Below the pieces are notes generated by a model. That model saw nothing but the letters and a program-made list of their open reading frames with translations. It made no database searches and was not told the DNA's origin. From contig DATJPR010000062.1 of the NCBI GenBank assembly GCA_035506295.1, forward strand, positions 1-20,373: 20,373 nucleotides of DNA, in the 5' to 3' direction. Within the stretch, counting starts at the first letter, position 1. Each line of letters opens with the position of its first letter. This document shows positions 6,918-14,287 of the stretch, piece by piece. Origin of the DNA: DATJPR01 sp035506295. GTDB lineage: Bacteria > Bacteroidota > Ignavibacteria > UBA10030 > UBA6906. A program made the translations under genes and the position numbers.

Positions 6918-8984
6918 CTAGTATGCCTGATTTCGAAGCATTGCAGTCATGTCGAACGGCGCCGGATCGCCGCCGAGATATTTGTGGAACCAGTCGAGAT
7001 GCGCGTTATAGTAGAACGGCATCGACTTGACCCCGCTGGGCCAATGACCGTCATTCTTGAACACGATCAGTCGCGATGGCACTTTCATCAATTGAAGATC
7101 AGTGAAGAACTCGAGGCTCTGCGTGTAGGGAACCCGATAGTCGCGCTCGCCGGTGATGACGAGGCAGGGAGTCTTGAACTCTTTGACGAACTGATTTGGC
7201 GACCATTGACGGTAGAGGTCGGAATTCCAGGGGTCGCCATTCAGCTCCCACTCCGGGAACCAGAGTTCCTCGGTGCTTCCATGCATTGCCGGAAGATCAT
7301 AGACGCCCATCATGCACGCAATGGCCTTGAACCTCGTGGTATGCCCTTCCAACCACATCATCATATAGCCACCGAACGACCAGCCCATCGCGCCCATCCG
7401 GTTCGCATCGACATAGGGCAGCTTCGACAACGAATCGGCGACCGCCATCACGTCCTGGTACACTTTTCCACCCCAATCCTTGGAGATCCCTGCGGTGAAC
7501 TCCTGCCCTTCACCCGTCGATCCTGTCGGGTTGGGGAACGCTACGATATAGCCTGCTCCGGGATACACCTGCCAGTCGCCGCGAAATCCATCGACCCACT
7601 GCATCTGCGGTCCGCCGTGGACATTCAGGATGAGCGGATACTTCTTTGCCGGATCGAAGCCGTGAGGTGTCACGATGAATGTTTGAATCATCTTCCCGGT
7701 CGGCGAAGGGATCCACATCTCCATGGCGGGGCGAACATCCACCGAATCTGTCACGGGCTTGTTGAAAAACGTGAGCTGTCGCAAATGTGTCCCGTCCGTC
7801 CGGACGGTCCAGAGCTCTCTCGGCTCGGCCACCGAACGGCGGATGAAGGCGATCCATTTCCCATCGTGCGAAACGTCGAACGCATCGATGGTCTTCGCGT
7901 CGAGAACGAGGCGGATGGCCTTCGAGGCGATATCAATGTTGTAGAGCGGGTCGTGGCCTTTGACATCGGCGAGGAAGTAGATGCTCCGCGAATCGGGTGC
8001 CCACTTGATCTGATCGACCCAATTGTCGAATGCGCCGGTCAGGATCTCGCGCGACCGGGACTTGCGGTCGTACACTGCGATGCGAAACATGTCCGATTCG
8101 TATCCCGGCGTCGCCTGTGTCCGGTACGCGATATAGCGTCCGTCCGGCGAGTATGCTGGATCCCCGTCGTAGGCCTTGTTCTCCGCCGTGATGTCGACCA
8201 TCGGGCCGCCATCGGTGGGGACGATCCAGAGATCGCCGTTGGTGCTTTGCGCTTCGACAGGGTCATGATTGGAAACAACGCAGAGCTCTTTTCCATCGGG
8301 AGCGACCGCGGTGCCTCCTCCGCCGAGGGAGAAGGAAGGGGAGTCGAAATCGCCGGCGGTGAGATCCTTGATCGACGTTGGAGCAATGGTGAAAACCAGC
8401 GTGTGTGTCTGCGTCCCGTCTTTCCATGACGTCCAGTGGCGGTAGAGAAGATGATCTGCCATATGTGCCTGGAGAGGTCCATCGGAGAGCGAAGCGTCGT
8501 TCTTTTTGTTGCAGTCATTGTCGGCGCCGCACTCCGGGTAGACATCGGAGGTGAAGACGAACCGCTTCCCGTCCGCGAGCCAGAGAGGTTCGCCCACGCC
8601 CGTGGCGAAGTCCGTGAGCACCTGTGCTTCTCCTCCATCGGCCGGCAGGAGGTATGCCTGCGGGGATCCACCGCGCGTGGACACGAAAAGGATGGATTTG
8701 CCATCGGGTGACCATCGTGGGGCATCGTCGGTGGCGGGATTCTCGGTCATCTGACGGAGGCCTGATCCGTCACTCTTGACCTCATAGATGTCCGTGTTCC
8801 CTTTTCCTTTCTCGAGGAAGTCCTCATGCACGGTGATCAGGATGCGGGAATCGTCGGGAGAAATCTGCGGATCATCGACCGACTTCACATGGTAGAGGTC
8901 GCGGATGGTCAGCGCCCGCTTTTGCGCGCTGACGCCCGCGGCGAACACGCACATCAGAATACTGAGCAGTGTAAGACGGAACAT
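6918..8984 (-). CDS. Exported S9-family serine peptidase (prolyl oligopeptidase/DPP5-like)
   Basis: A 688-residue peptidase of family S9. The ATG at 8984 starts a clear signal peptide (MFRLTLLSILMCVFAAGVSAQ) and has AAAGGG upstream. An open frame continuing to 9119 lacks that logic. Residues 35 to about 415 contain repeated TolB/PD40-like blades (SPDDSRILI, SPDGKSILF, SPDGRYIAY, APDSRSIYF, SHDGKWIAF) forming the propeller that filters substrates. The C-terminal alpha/beta-hydrolase domain has NVHGGPQ (454-460), the nucleophile Ser536 in GWSFGG, Asp615 in GERDYRVPY and His647 in NDGHW. The layout is closest to bacterial dipeptidyl peptidase 5 and acylaminoacyl peptidases. It probably releases di- or short peptides in the periplasm; exact specificity cannot be read. 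Confidence 0.93.
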   Translation of the reverse strand: MFRLTLLSILMCVFAAGVSAQKRALTIRDLYHVKSVDDPQISPDDSRILITVHEDFLEKGKGNTDIYEVKSDGSGLRQMTENPATDDAPRWSPDGKSILFVSTRGGSPQAYLLPADGGEAQVLTDFATGVGEPLWLADGKRFVFTSDVYPECGADNDCNKKNDASLSDGPLQAHMADHLLYRHWTSWKDGTQTHTLVFTIAPTSIKDLTAGDFDSPSFSLGGGGTAVAPDGKELCVVSNHDPVEAQSTNGDLWIVPTDGGPMVDITAENKAYDGDPAYSPDGRYIAYRTQATPGYESDMFRIAVYDRKSRSREILTGAFDNWVDQIKWAPDSRSIYFLADVKGHDPLYNIDIASKAIRLVLDAKTIDAFDVSHDGKWIAFIRRSVAEPRELWTVRTDGTHLRQLTFFNKPVTDSVDVRPAMEMWIPSPTGKMIQTFIVTPHGFDPAKKYPLILNVHGGPQMQWVDGFRGDWQVYPGAGYIVAFPNPTGSTGEGQEFTAGISKDWGGKVYQDVMAVADSLSKLPYVDANRMGAMGWSFGGYMMMWLEGHTTRFKAIACMMGVYDLPAMHGSTEELWFPEWELNGDPWNSDLYRQWSPNQFVKEFKTPCLVITGERDYRVPYTQSLEFFTDLQLMKVPSRLIVFKNDGHWPSGVKSMPFYYNAHLDWFHKYLGGDPAPFDMTAMLRNQAY

Positions 8985-9070
8985 GACAGGACCCTTTGCT
9001 GGACGTGTGGGTTGATGAACGCAGAAAAGTACCGACGAGTGCCATAATATGCAACAAAGCGGCCGACAGC

Positions 9071-9135
9071 CGACTGTTGACAGTCGCGTCTTCCGCTCAA
9101 TCCACTGTCTACTGTCCACTGTCTGCTGTCCGCTG
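9071..9135. repeat. 16-bp perfect dyad and degenerate heptamer tandem repeat in a divergent intergenic region
   Basis: A perfect dyad, CGACTGT-TG-ACAGTCG (9071-9086), sits between the divergent S9 peptidase and alr genes. A perfect -35-like TTGACA (9077-9082) lies inside it on the plus strand, but no good -10 hexamer follows at 16-18 nt. Eighteen bases downstream, 9104-9135 is a tandem repeat of about four and a half heptamers: ACTGTCT, ACTGTCC, ACTGTCT, GCTGTCC, GCTG. The repeats share ACTGT with the dyad arm. It may be a regulator-binding array or a dispersed repeat family. Confidence 0.6.
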
Positions 9136-9200
9136 ATATCCCATCTCAGAGTCTCGAATTCTCATCTTGCTTTCTGCGGACGAAGTCTGGATATTGTGTC

Positions 9201-10334
9201 ATGTCTCCTTTCCCTCCGCATCCCACCCACGCGCGTGTGGATGTCGAAGCATTCCGAAACAACTACCGAGTGGTCCGTTCGCTGGTCGGCCGCGATGTGA
9301 AGATCATGCCGGTCGTCAAGGCCAATGCCTACGGTCATGGCGTGATCCCGATTTCGCGCGTCGCGATTGAAGAAGGCGCGGCGATGCTCGGTGTCGCGCG
9401 ATCCACGGAAGCGGTCGCGCTGCGGAGCGCCGGCATTCAGCATCGCATCCTGATTTTTGAAATCACTCCTCCGGAGCACGAGGAGCGGTGCCTGAGCGAG
9501 GACTGCGATCTCACCGTCGTGTCGGAACACACCGCGCGTCGGGCGGAAGAAGCGGCCAGGAAGCTCGGACGTGTCGCCCGGGTGCACGTGAAGATCGATA
9601 CGGGAATGACCCGGCTGGGGATTCCCTGGGAGTCGGCGCTCGAGGTCGTCAAGTCCATCGCGCGCATGCAGCACGTGGTCATCGAGGGCGTCTTTAGTCA
9701 TTTCGCGACATCGGAAGCGCCTGACGCCACCTTCGCCCGGGAACAGCTCAGGAGATTCGAATCGGTCCTCGCACCCCTGCGTTCAGCGGGAATCAATCCG
9801 CCGCTCATCCACATGGCAAATAGCGGGGCGATCGTCAATCTGCCGGAAGCACATTTCAGCATTGTCCGCCCCGGCCTCATGCTCTACGGCTTCACGCCGC
9901 GGCATGGTATGCGGGGCGAAGACCGGCTGAAGCCGGTCCTCTCGCTCCACTCGATCGTCACTCAGGTGAAAGTCGTACCGCCGGGGACGTCGATCTCCTA
10001 TGGTCGGCTCTACACCACCACGAGGCAGACGCAGATCGCCACGATCCCGATTGGCTATGCGGATGGCTACTCGCGTCTGCTGTCGAACAGGGGGACCGTG
10101 CTGATCAATGACCGGCGATATCCGATCGCGGGAAGCGTGTGCATGGACCACATCATGGTGGACGTGGGGATGGAGGGGCATGTCCGCGAAGGCGACCATG
10201 TGACCTTGCTCGGCAAAGACCGGAAAGAGGAGATCAGCGGATGGGACATCGCGGACCTCATGCAGACCATTCCGTATGAGGTGACCTGCCTCATCGGCGC
10301 TCGCGTCCCGAGAGTGATAACGGAGCCGGAATAG
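9201..10334 (+). CDS. alr: Alanine racemase (PLP-dependent)
   Basis: Alr interconverts L- and D-alanine, supplying D-alanine for peptidoglycan, in the cytoplasm. The 377-residue length is normal. The N-terminal TIM barrel contains VVKANAYGHG with the PLP-binding Lys40, and KIDTGMTRLG (131-140). FSHFAT (165-170) and HMANSGA (204-210) follow, then RPGLMLYG (223-230). The second catalytic base is Tyr267 in SISYGRLY, and the C-terminal beta domain includes AGSVCMDHIMVD (310-321). Only a weak ribosome-binding site precedes the ATG. The gene is divergent from the S9 peptidase, with 216 nt between their start codons. It is followed by the receiver gene after 100 nt, which contains its own promoter candidate. 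Confidence 0.96.
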   Translation: MSPFPPHPTHARVDVEAFRNNYRVVRSLVGRDVKIMPVVKANAYGHGVIPISRVAIEEGAAMLGVARSTEAVALRSAGIQHRILIFEITPPEHEERCLSEDCDLTVVSEHTARRAEEAARKLGRVARVHVKIDTGMTRLGIPWESALEVVKSIARMQHVVIEGVFSHFATSEAPDATFAREQLRRFESVLAPLRSAGINPPLIHMANSGAIVNLPEAHFSIVRPGLMLYGFTPRHGMRGEDRLKPVLSLHSIVTQVKVVPPGTSISYGRLYTTTRQTQIATIPIGYADGYSRLLSNRGTVLINDRRYPIAGSVCMDHIMVDVGMEGHVREGDHVTLLGKDRKEEISGWDIADLMQTIPYEVTCLIGARVPRVITEPE

Positions 10335-10361
10335 CAAGGGAATGAGGCATGATATCAGCGC

Positions 10362-10407
10362 TTGAAGCCTAGGGAATTCTTGATTATCTTGGGCGTGCTG
10401 GCACGCC
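10362..10407 (+). promoter_or_regulatory. Promoter candidate with a dyad operator at the predicted start site
   Basis: TTGAAG (10362-10367) and TATCTT (10385-10390) are 17 nt apart. The predicted start, near 10396, falls inside a perfect dyad, GGCGTGC-TG-GCACGCC (10392-10407). The two-base centre is too small for a terminator loop, and no T run follows. An operator controlling the response-regulator cluster is therefore the better reading. Confidence 0.5.
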
Positions 10408-10434
10408 AATGTCAACTTTGGGTTAGGGATCTTC

Positions 10435-10872
10435 ATGAAACGCATCCTGGTTGTCGATGACGAAACAGATTACCGACTGATTCTGCGCAGTGTGCTTTCG
10501 ACCAAGGGGTATGAAGCGGTGCTGGCGGCGAACGGGGAGGAAGCGCTGCACAAGCTCGATGAGGGTCCGGTAGATTTCATCATCTCCGATATTTACATGC
10601 CCGTCATGGACGGCATCAAACTTCACCGCGCGGTCCGGGCATCCGAGAAGCATCAAAATCTGCCGTTCCTCTTCGTGTCCGCGTTCGATGATCAGCACAC
10701 CCTCGAAGCCGTGAAGAACCCGCGCTGCGATGGCTTCATGCGCAAGGGGAGCCGGGTGGAAGAGCTCACGGAGTGGATCGAGTATCTTCTGACGCCCGAG
10801 GAAAAGCGGCCGAAACTTCCGCCGGGGGCTCGCTCCAAGGTGAAGGACCAGGTGCACGGCCGGAAGAAATAG
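10435..10872 (+). CDS. Receiver-only response regulator
   Basis: A 145-residue CheY-like protein with a single receiver domain and no output domain. The acidic pair is Asp8-Asp9 (VVDDE), the phosphoacceptor is Asp52 (IISDIYMP), the switch residue is Ser82 (FVSA) and the conserved Lys is Lys104 (FMRKGS). After the domain, about 25 basic, proline-containing residues form a tail that could bind a partner or nucleic acid. No histidine kinase is encoded nearby. The next gene starts 14 nt after its stop, so it is probably cotranscribed with the SDR and M28 peptidase genes, and the dyad at the predicted promoter may regulate all three. Partner unknown. Confidence 0.9.
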   Translation: MKRILVVDDETDYRLILRSVLSTKGYEAVLAANGEEALHKLDEGPVDFIISDIYMPVMDGIKLHRAVRASEKHQNLPFLFVSAFDDQHTLEAVKNPRCDGFMRKGSRVEELTEWIEYLLTPEEKRPKLPPGARSKVKDQVHGRKK

Positions 10873-10886
10873 CGTCGCGCGCAGCC

Positions 10887-11918
10887 ATGAGTGACCATAT
10901 CCGAAAACCGGCGATCCTCATCACCGGCGCGAACGGCGAGATGGGGCACGGGCTCATCGACCGTTTTGCGGAAGAGGGGGGCGCGCACATCATCGCCCTC
11001 GACGTGCGACCGGTCGATCCCGCCATCGCCGCAAAGTGCACCGCCATCATCACGGGAGACATTCTCGACCAGCGTCTCCTCGAGCGCCTCCAGAGCGAAT
11101 TCGAAATCCACTCGATCTTCCACCTTGCCGCCCTGCTCTCCACCCGCGCCGAGTTCACGCCGGAAGCGGCCCACCGGGTGAACGTCGAAGGTACCCTCCA
11201 GCTTCTCCATGTCGCGATCGAACAGTCCCACTGGCACGGGTCGCGGGTCAAGTTCATGTTCCCCAGCTCGATTGCCGCGTACGGACTGCCGGACCTCGCG
11301 ACCAAGGCCCGCGTCGGAAAGGTGAAAGAGCACGAGTGGACGATGCCCGTCACCATGTACGGCTGCAACAAGCTTTACTGCGAGCACCTCGGCCGGTACT
11401 ACTCGACACATTATCGTCAGCTTGCGGTCGACCAGAAACGCGACGGCGTGGATTTTCGTGCGATCCGTTTTCCAGGACTGATCAGCGCGACGACCGTGCC
11501 CTCGGGCGGGACAAGCGACTATGCGCCGGAGATGCTCCATGCCGCCGCAAAGGGGAAACGCTATAGCTGTTTTGTGCGCGAGGACCGGCAGATCCCGTTC
11601 ATGGCCATGCCGGACGCGATTACCGCCATCCTCGAGCTCCACGAATCTCCGCGAGAGAACCTCTCGCAGCATGTCTACAACATCGGATCCTTCAGCATGC
11701 CGGCGGAAGAAATCCGCCAGCTTGCGCTGAAGGCATTCGCGGGCGCTCAGATCGACTACGTCCCCGACGACAAACGTGAGGCAATCGTGGACTCCTGGCC
11801 GATGGATGTGGACGACAGCGCGGCGCGGAAGGACTGGGGCTTCGCACCAGCATACGACTGCAACCGTGCTTTCCACGAGTATCTCATTCCCGGAATCCGG
11901 CGGCGGTATGGGCTCTAA
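10887..11918 (+). CDS. NAD-dependent SDR, L-threonine 3-dehydrogenase-like
   Basis: A 343-residue extended short-chain dehydrogenase. The Rossmann motif is GANGEMG (14-20). The catalytic set is Ser127/Ser128 in FPSSIAAYG and Tyr158-x3-Lys162. The C-terminal block with GLIS and GGTSDYAPEM, followed by the segment ending FMAMPDA, is typical of the GalE-like L-threonine dehydrogenases rather than sugar epimerases. Those enzymes oxidise threonine to 2-amino-3-ketobutyrate. The ATG at 10887 lies 14 nt after the response-regulator stop and has no strong ribosome-binding site, which suggests coupling. The gene overlaps the M28 peptidase start by 11 nt. Family confident; threonine specificity is inference. 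Confidence 0.85.
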   Translation: MSDHIRKPAILITGANGEMGHGLIDRFAEEGGAHIIALDVRPVDPAIAAKCTAIITGDILDQRLLERLQSEFEIHSIFHLAALLSTRAEFTPEAAHRVNVEGTLQLLHVAIEQSHWHGSRVKFMFPSSIAAYGLPDLATKARVGKVKEHEWTMPVTMYGCNKLYCEHLGRYYSTHYRQLAVDQKRDGVDFRAIRFPGLISATTVPSGGTSDYAPEMLHAAAKGKRYSCFVREDRQIPFMAMPDAITAILELHESPRENLSQHVYNIGSFSMPAEEIRQLALKAFAGAQIDYVPDDKREAIVDSWPMDVDDSAARKDWGFAPAYDCNRAFHEYLIPGIRRRYGL

Positions 11919-13329
11919 GCCGCGCCTTCGTGCACTTCTCCTTTTCTTCCTCGGGCTCTTCCTGACGTTCGCTTCTGTGCTTGCTCGTGCGCAGGGCACC
12001 TTCGGCGATTCTGCGACGTACAATCCTCTCATCCGGTCATTTCTCAACGCCGGAATGTGGAATACCCCCGCCTATGATCTTCTGAAGCGCCTCGTGCACA
12101 TTGCACCTCACAGGCTCAGTGGTTCCCAGGATGCCGCGCGTGCAGTGGCATGGGTGCAACAGTCGATGCTGTCGCTGAAATTCGAAAAGGTGCACCAGGA
12201 AAGTATCACGGTTCCGCACTGGGTCCGCGGGAAAATCGAGACCGCCCGGATTCTTGGCCGTCATCCATATCCGTTGGAAGTTTGCGCCCTCGGGAAAAGC
12301 GTTGCAACGCCCGCTCAGGGGATCGCCGCCGAGGTGGTGGAAGTCCACTCCCTTGCGGAGGCGAAAGCGCTGGGCACAAAGGGAAAAGGGAAGATCATTT
12401 TCTTCAATCGTCCCATGGACGCAACACTGATGGACACCTTCGAGGCCTACGAGAATTCCGTCGACCAACGGGGCGGTGGAGCGATCGCAGCCGCAAGCGT
12501 CGGAGGAGTAGCAGCTCTTGTCCGGTCCATGACGATGCGGAACGATAGGGTCCCGCACACCGGCGTGATGGGCTACGTCGACAGCATTGCAAAAGTCCCC
12601 GCGGCCGCGGTCAGCCTTGTCGGTGCTGACACATTGAGTGCACGCATTCGCAGGAGCCCGCACCTGAGAGTCAGGCTTGTGCTCACCTGCAGGACGCTGC
12701 CCGATGCACCATCAGCAAACGTGATGGGCCAGATTACTGGCTCCGAATTTCCGAACGAGATCATCGTCATCAGCGGCCACGTCGATTGCTGGGACAAAGG
12801 CGAAGGGGCGGTCGATGACGGCTCCGGAGTCGTGCAAGCCCTCGAGGCTCTCCGGTTGATCAAGTCCCTTGGGCTTCATCCGAAACGAACGATTCGTGCC
12901 GTGGCGTTCATGAATGAAGAGAACGGTTCCCGGGGCGGCATCGGCTACGCGAGAAATCCCGCTCGTACCGGCGAGCGTCACATCGCCGCCATCGAGTCGG
13001 ATAGGGGAGGCTTCACGCCGCGCGGCTTCTTTTATCAGGTCCCGCAGAACACCCCGCCTCCGGCACCCCGGTTGCTTCCGGCCCTCGGGCAAATTTCTGC
13101 CGGTTACATCCGGCCGGGCTTCAGCGGGGTGGATATCCTGCCCCTTGTCGACATCGGTGTTCCCGGATTCGGTCTCGACGTCGATAGTCAGCGCTATTTC
13201 GACTATCATCATTCCGATAATGACCGCTTGAGCGTGATCAATCCGCGTGAACTTGAACTTGGCGCGATCGCCGAGGCCTTGCTCGGCTACATCCTCGCAG
13301 AGGGCGGCCTCCAATCGGTGTCTCCCTAA
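11908..13329 (+). CDS. Exported M28-family metallopeptidase (carboxypeptidase Q-like)
   Basis: A 473-residue zinc exopeptidase. The start at 11908 opens a signal peptide (RLRALLLFFLGLFLTFASV, then LARAQG). The first part of the protein includes a protease-associated-type insert, and the M28 domain starts near residue 270. Predicted zinc ligands and catalytic residues are His291 and Asp293 (SGHVD), Asp303 (GAVDDGSG), Glu337-Glu338 (MNEEN), Asp365 (ESD) and His434/His435 (YHHSDND). The order and spacing recall carboxypeptidase Q (plasma glutamate carboxypeptidase), so it probably trims amino acids or dipeptides in the periplasm or outside. Its start overlaps the end of the SDR gene by 11 nt. 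Exact substrate unknown. Confidence 0.92.
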   Translation: MGSKPRLRALLLFFLGLFLTFASVLARAQGTFGDSATYNPLIRSFLNAGMWNTPAYDLLKRLVHIAPHRLSGSQDAARAVAWVQQSMLSLKFEKVHQESITVPHWVRGKIETARILGRHPYPLEVCALGKSVATPAQGIAAEVVEVHSLAEAKALGTKGKGKIIFFNRPMDATLMDTFEAYENSVDQRGGGAIAAASVGGVAALVRSMTMRNDRVPHTGVMGYVDSIAKVPAAAVSLVGADTLSARIRRSPHLRVRLVLTCRTLPDAPSANVMGQITGSEFPNEIIVISGHVDCWDKGEGAVDDGSGVVQALEALRLIKSLGLHPKRTIRAVAFMNEENGSRGGIGYARNPARTGERHIAAIESDRGGFTPRGFFYQVPQNTPPPAPRLLPALGQISAGYIRPGFSGVDILPLVDIGVPGFGLDVDSQRYFDYHHSDNDRLSVINPRELELGAIAEALLGYILAEGGLQSVSP

Positions 13330-13375
13330 ACGAAGTTTTTGTCCTCCATCCCTCGGAAAACATCCCCCGCCACAG

Positions 13376-13381
13376 TATACT
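13376..13381 (+). promoter_or_regulatory. Candidate -10 element for the PUR-domain gene
   Basis: TATACT, the same -10 hexamer as the aroF promoter, lies 68 nt before the start codon. The segment 17 nt upstream (TCGGAA) is a poor -35 match. A start near 13388 would give a leader of about 56 nt. The 114-nt gap after the M28 gene shows no terminator hairpin. Confidence 0.3.
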
Positions 13382-13443
13382 AGTAGTGGTTCCCGTCTCG
13401 CTCAGCTCCCGCGTTCTCATGGATCCAACACTAGGAGGGTGGT

Positions 13444-13674
13444 ATGGCTGACAATAATGGGGCGCTCTATTCGACAATGGTCCGGTCCGGCAGGACGACA
13501 TATTTCGTGGACGTCCGGGAAGCGAAGAACGGGAACAGGTATATTTCGATATCCGAAAGCAAGGTCGACAACGACGACAAGCGGACGCGGAGCACGGTCA
13601 GGGTCTTCGGAGAAACCGTCGAGCAGTTCCGCCAGGCGGTGGACGAAGCCGCGGTGGCTGCAGCGGGGCACTAA
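13444..13674 (+). CDS. PUR-domain (DUF3276-type) DNA/RNA-binding protein
   Basis: A 76-residue single PUR repeat, the family of small nucleic-acid-binding proteins found in Bacteroidota, spirochaetes and relatives and related to eukaryotic Pur-alpha. The signature is SGRTTYFVDVREAKNGNRYI (15-34) followed by SISESK, a beta-sheet rich in basic and aromatic residues, then the C-terminal helix VEQFRQAVDEAAVAA. Relatives bind single-stranded DNA or RNA, usually as dimers; the cellular role is not well defined. A strong AGGAGG lies 5 nt before the ATG, suggesting high expression. It is followed by a hairpin terminator candidate and then the thioredoxin gene. Confidence 0.85.
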   Translation: MADNNGALYSTMVRSGRTTYFVDVREAKNGNRYISISESKVDNDDKRTRSTVRVFGETVEQFRQAVDEAAVAAAGH

Positions 13675-13726
13675 GTTGACGGCCACGGGATAGCTCCGGC
13701 CCGGTTCTGGAAGGTGTCATTCCTCC

Positions 13727-13743
13727 AAGGGTATGACCCTTTT
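13727..13743 (+). terminator. Small hairpin terminator candidate after the PUR-domain gene
   Basis: AAGGGT-ATG-ACCCTT (13727-13732/13736-13741) with T's at 13740-13743 forms a short stem and T-run in the 189-nt gap before the thioredoxin gene. The stem is only 6 bp with a 3-nt loop, so it may be weak. The rest of the gap shows no further gene. Its only other repeat is a 9-bp direct repeat, AGGGCATAC, seen twice. Confidence 0.35.
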
Positions 13744-13863
13744 GCCCGTCGCCTGCATCATATGGATAGATCGAAAGGATGGCCCAAAAGAGGCAGATTC
13801 GCCTTCTGGAGGGCATACAGCGCGGACGGCGCCGAAGGGCATACCCATCAACAGGAGGAGGAG

Positions 13864-14232
13864 ATGGAGCATCTCACGAAGGACACATTCTTGAAGAAAG
13901 TGTTCGACTACGAAAAGAACCAGGAATGGCAGTTCAATGGAGAACTTCCCGCCATCGTGGACTTCTATGCGGATTGGTGCGGCCCATGCAGAATGGTGGC
14001 GCCTGTCCTGGAGGAACTGGGGAAGGAATTCGAAGGGCAGATCGACATCTACAAGGTCGATACCGAAAAAGAGCAGGAACTTGCCGCCGTCTTCGGGATC
14101 CGCAGCATTCCTTCAATCCTCTTCATTCCGAAAGAAGGAAAGCCGCAGATGGCGATGGGTGCCCTTCCGAAAGAATCTTTCGTGCAGGCGATTGCTGATA
14201 TCTTGAAGGTCCAGAAGCCGGTCCTCAACTGA
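13864..14232 (+). CDS. trxA: Thioredoxin
   Basis: A 122-residue cytoplasmic thioredoxin that reduces protein disulfides. The redox motif is DWCGPC with Cys39 and Cys42, and the cis-proline is Pro82 in RSIPSILF. The KVDTEKEQELAAVFGIRSIP stretch is typical of Bacteroidota thioredoxins. The slightly longer N-terminus (FDYEKNQEWQF) replaces the usual first strand, as in that group. The ATG at 13864 sits just after repeated GGAG motifs, with AGGAGG 5 nt upstream. The frame is open back to 13714, but that part has no ribosome-binding site. It is not tightly linked to a reductase here. A strong hairpin after the stop ends the unit. Confidence 0.95.
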   Translation: MEHLTKDTFLKKVFDYEKNQEWQFNGELPAIVDFYADWCGPCRMVAPVLEELGKEFEGQIDIYKVDTEKEQELAAVFGIRSIPSILFIPKEGKPQMAMGALPKESFVQAIADILKVQKPVLN

Positions 14233-14255
14233 GACCGGAGCCACGTACTTCGCGG

Positions 14256-14287
14256 AGCCCCGATCCTGTTCGCTCAGGGTCGGGGCT
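14256..14287. terminator. Strong bidirectional intrinsic terminator
   Basis: A 13-bp stem with one G-U pair (14256-14268/14275-14287) closes a 6-nt loop and is followed by TTTG. It lies 23 nt after the thioredoxin stop. On the other strand it overlaps the stop codon of the RmuC-like gene (14274-14276), so it serves both convergent units. Confidence 0.85.

Noticed and set aside
6984..8429. A 481-codon plus-strand open frame opposite the S9 peptidase
   Set aside because: It is antisense to a gene with full catalytic motifs and signal peptide. Its translation shows no recognisable domain and has the Arg/His/Asp-rich composition of a high-GC shadow frame.
9104..9135. Heptamer array considered as a CRISPR array
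   Set aside because: Units are only 7 bp with no spacers and no cas genes are present.
10692..12047. A 451-codon minus-strand open frame opposite the SDR gene
   Set aside because: It covers parts of three convincing plus-strand genes and shows no family motif, so it is a shadow of their codon bias.
13800..13850. 9-bp direct repeat AGGGCATAC occurring twice before trxA
   Set aside because: It is short, has no associated dyad or integrase, and may be chance in GC-rich sequence.
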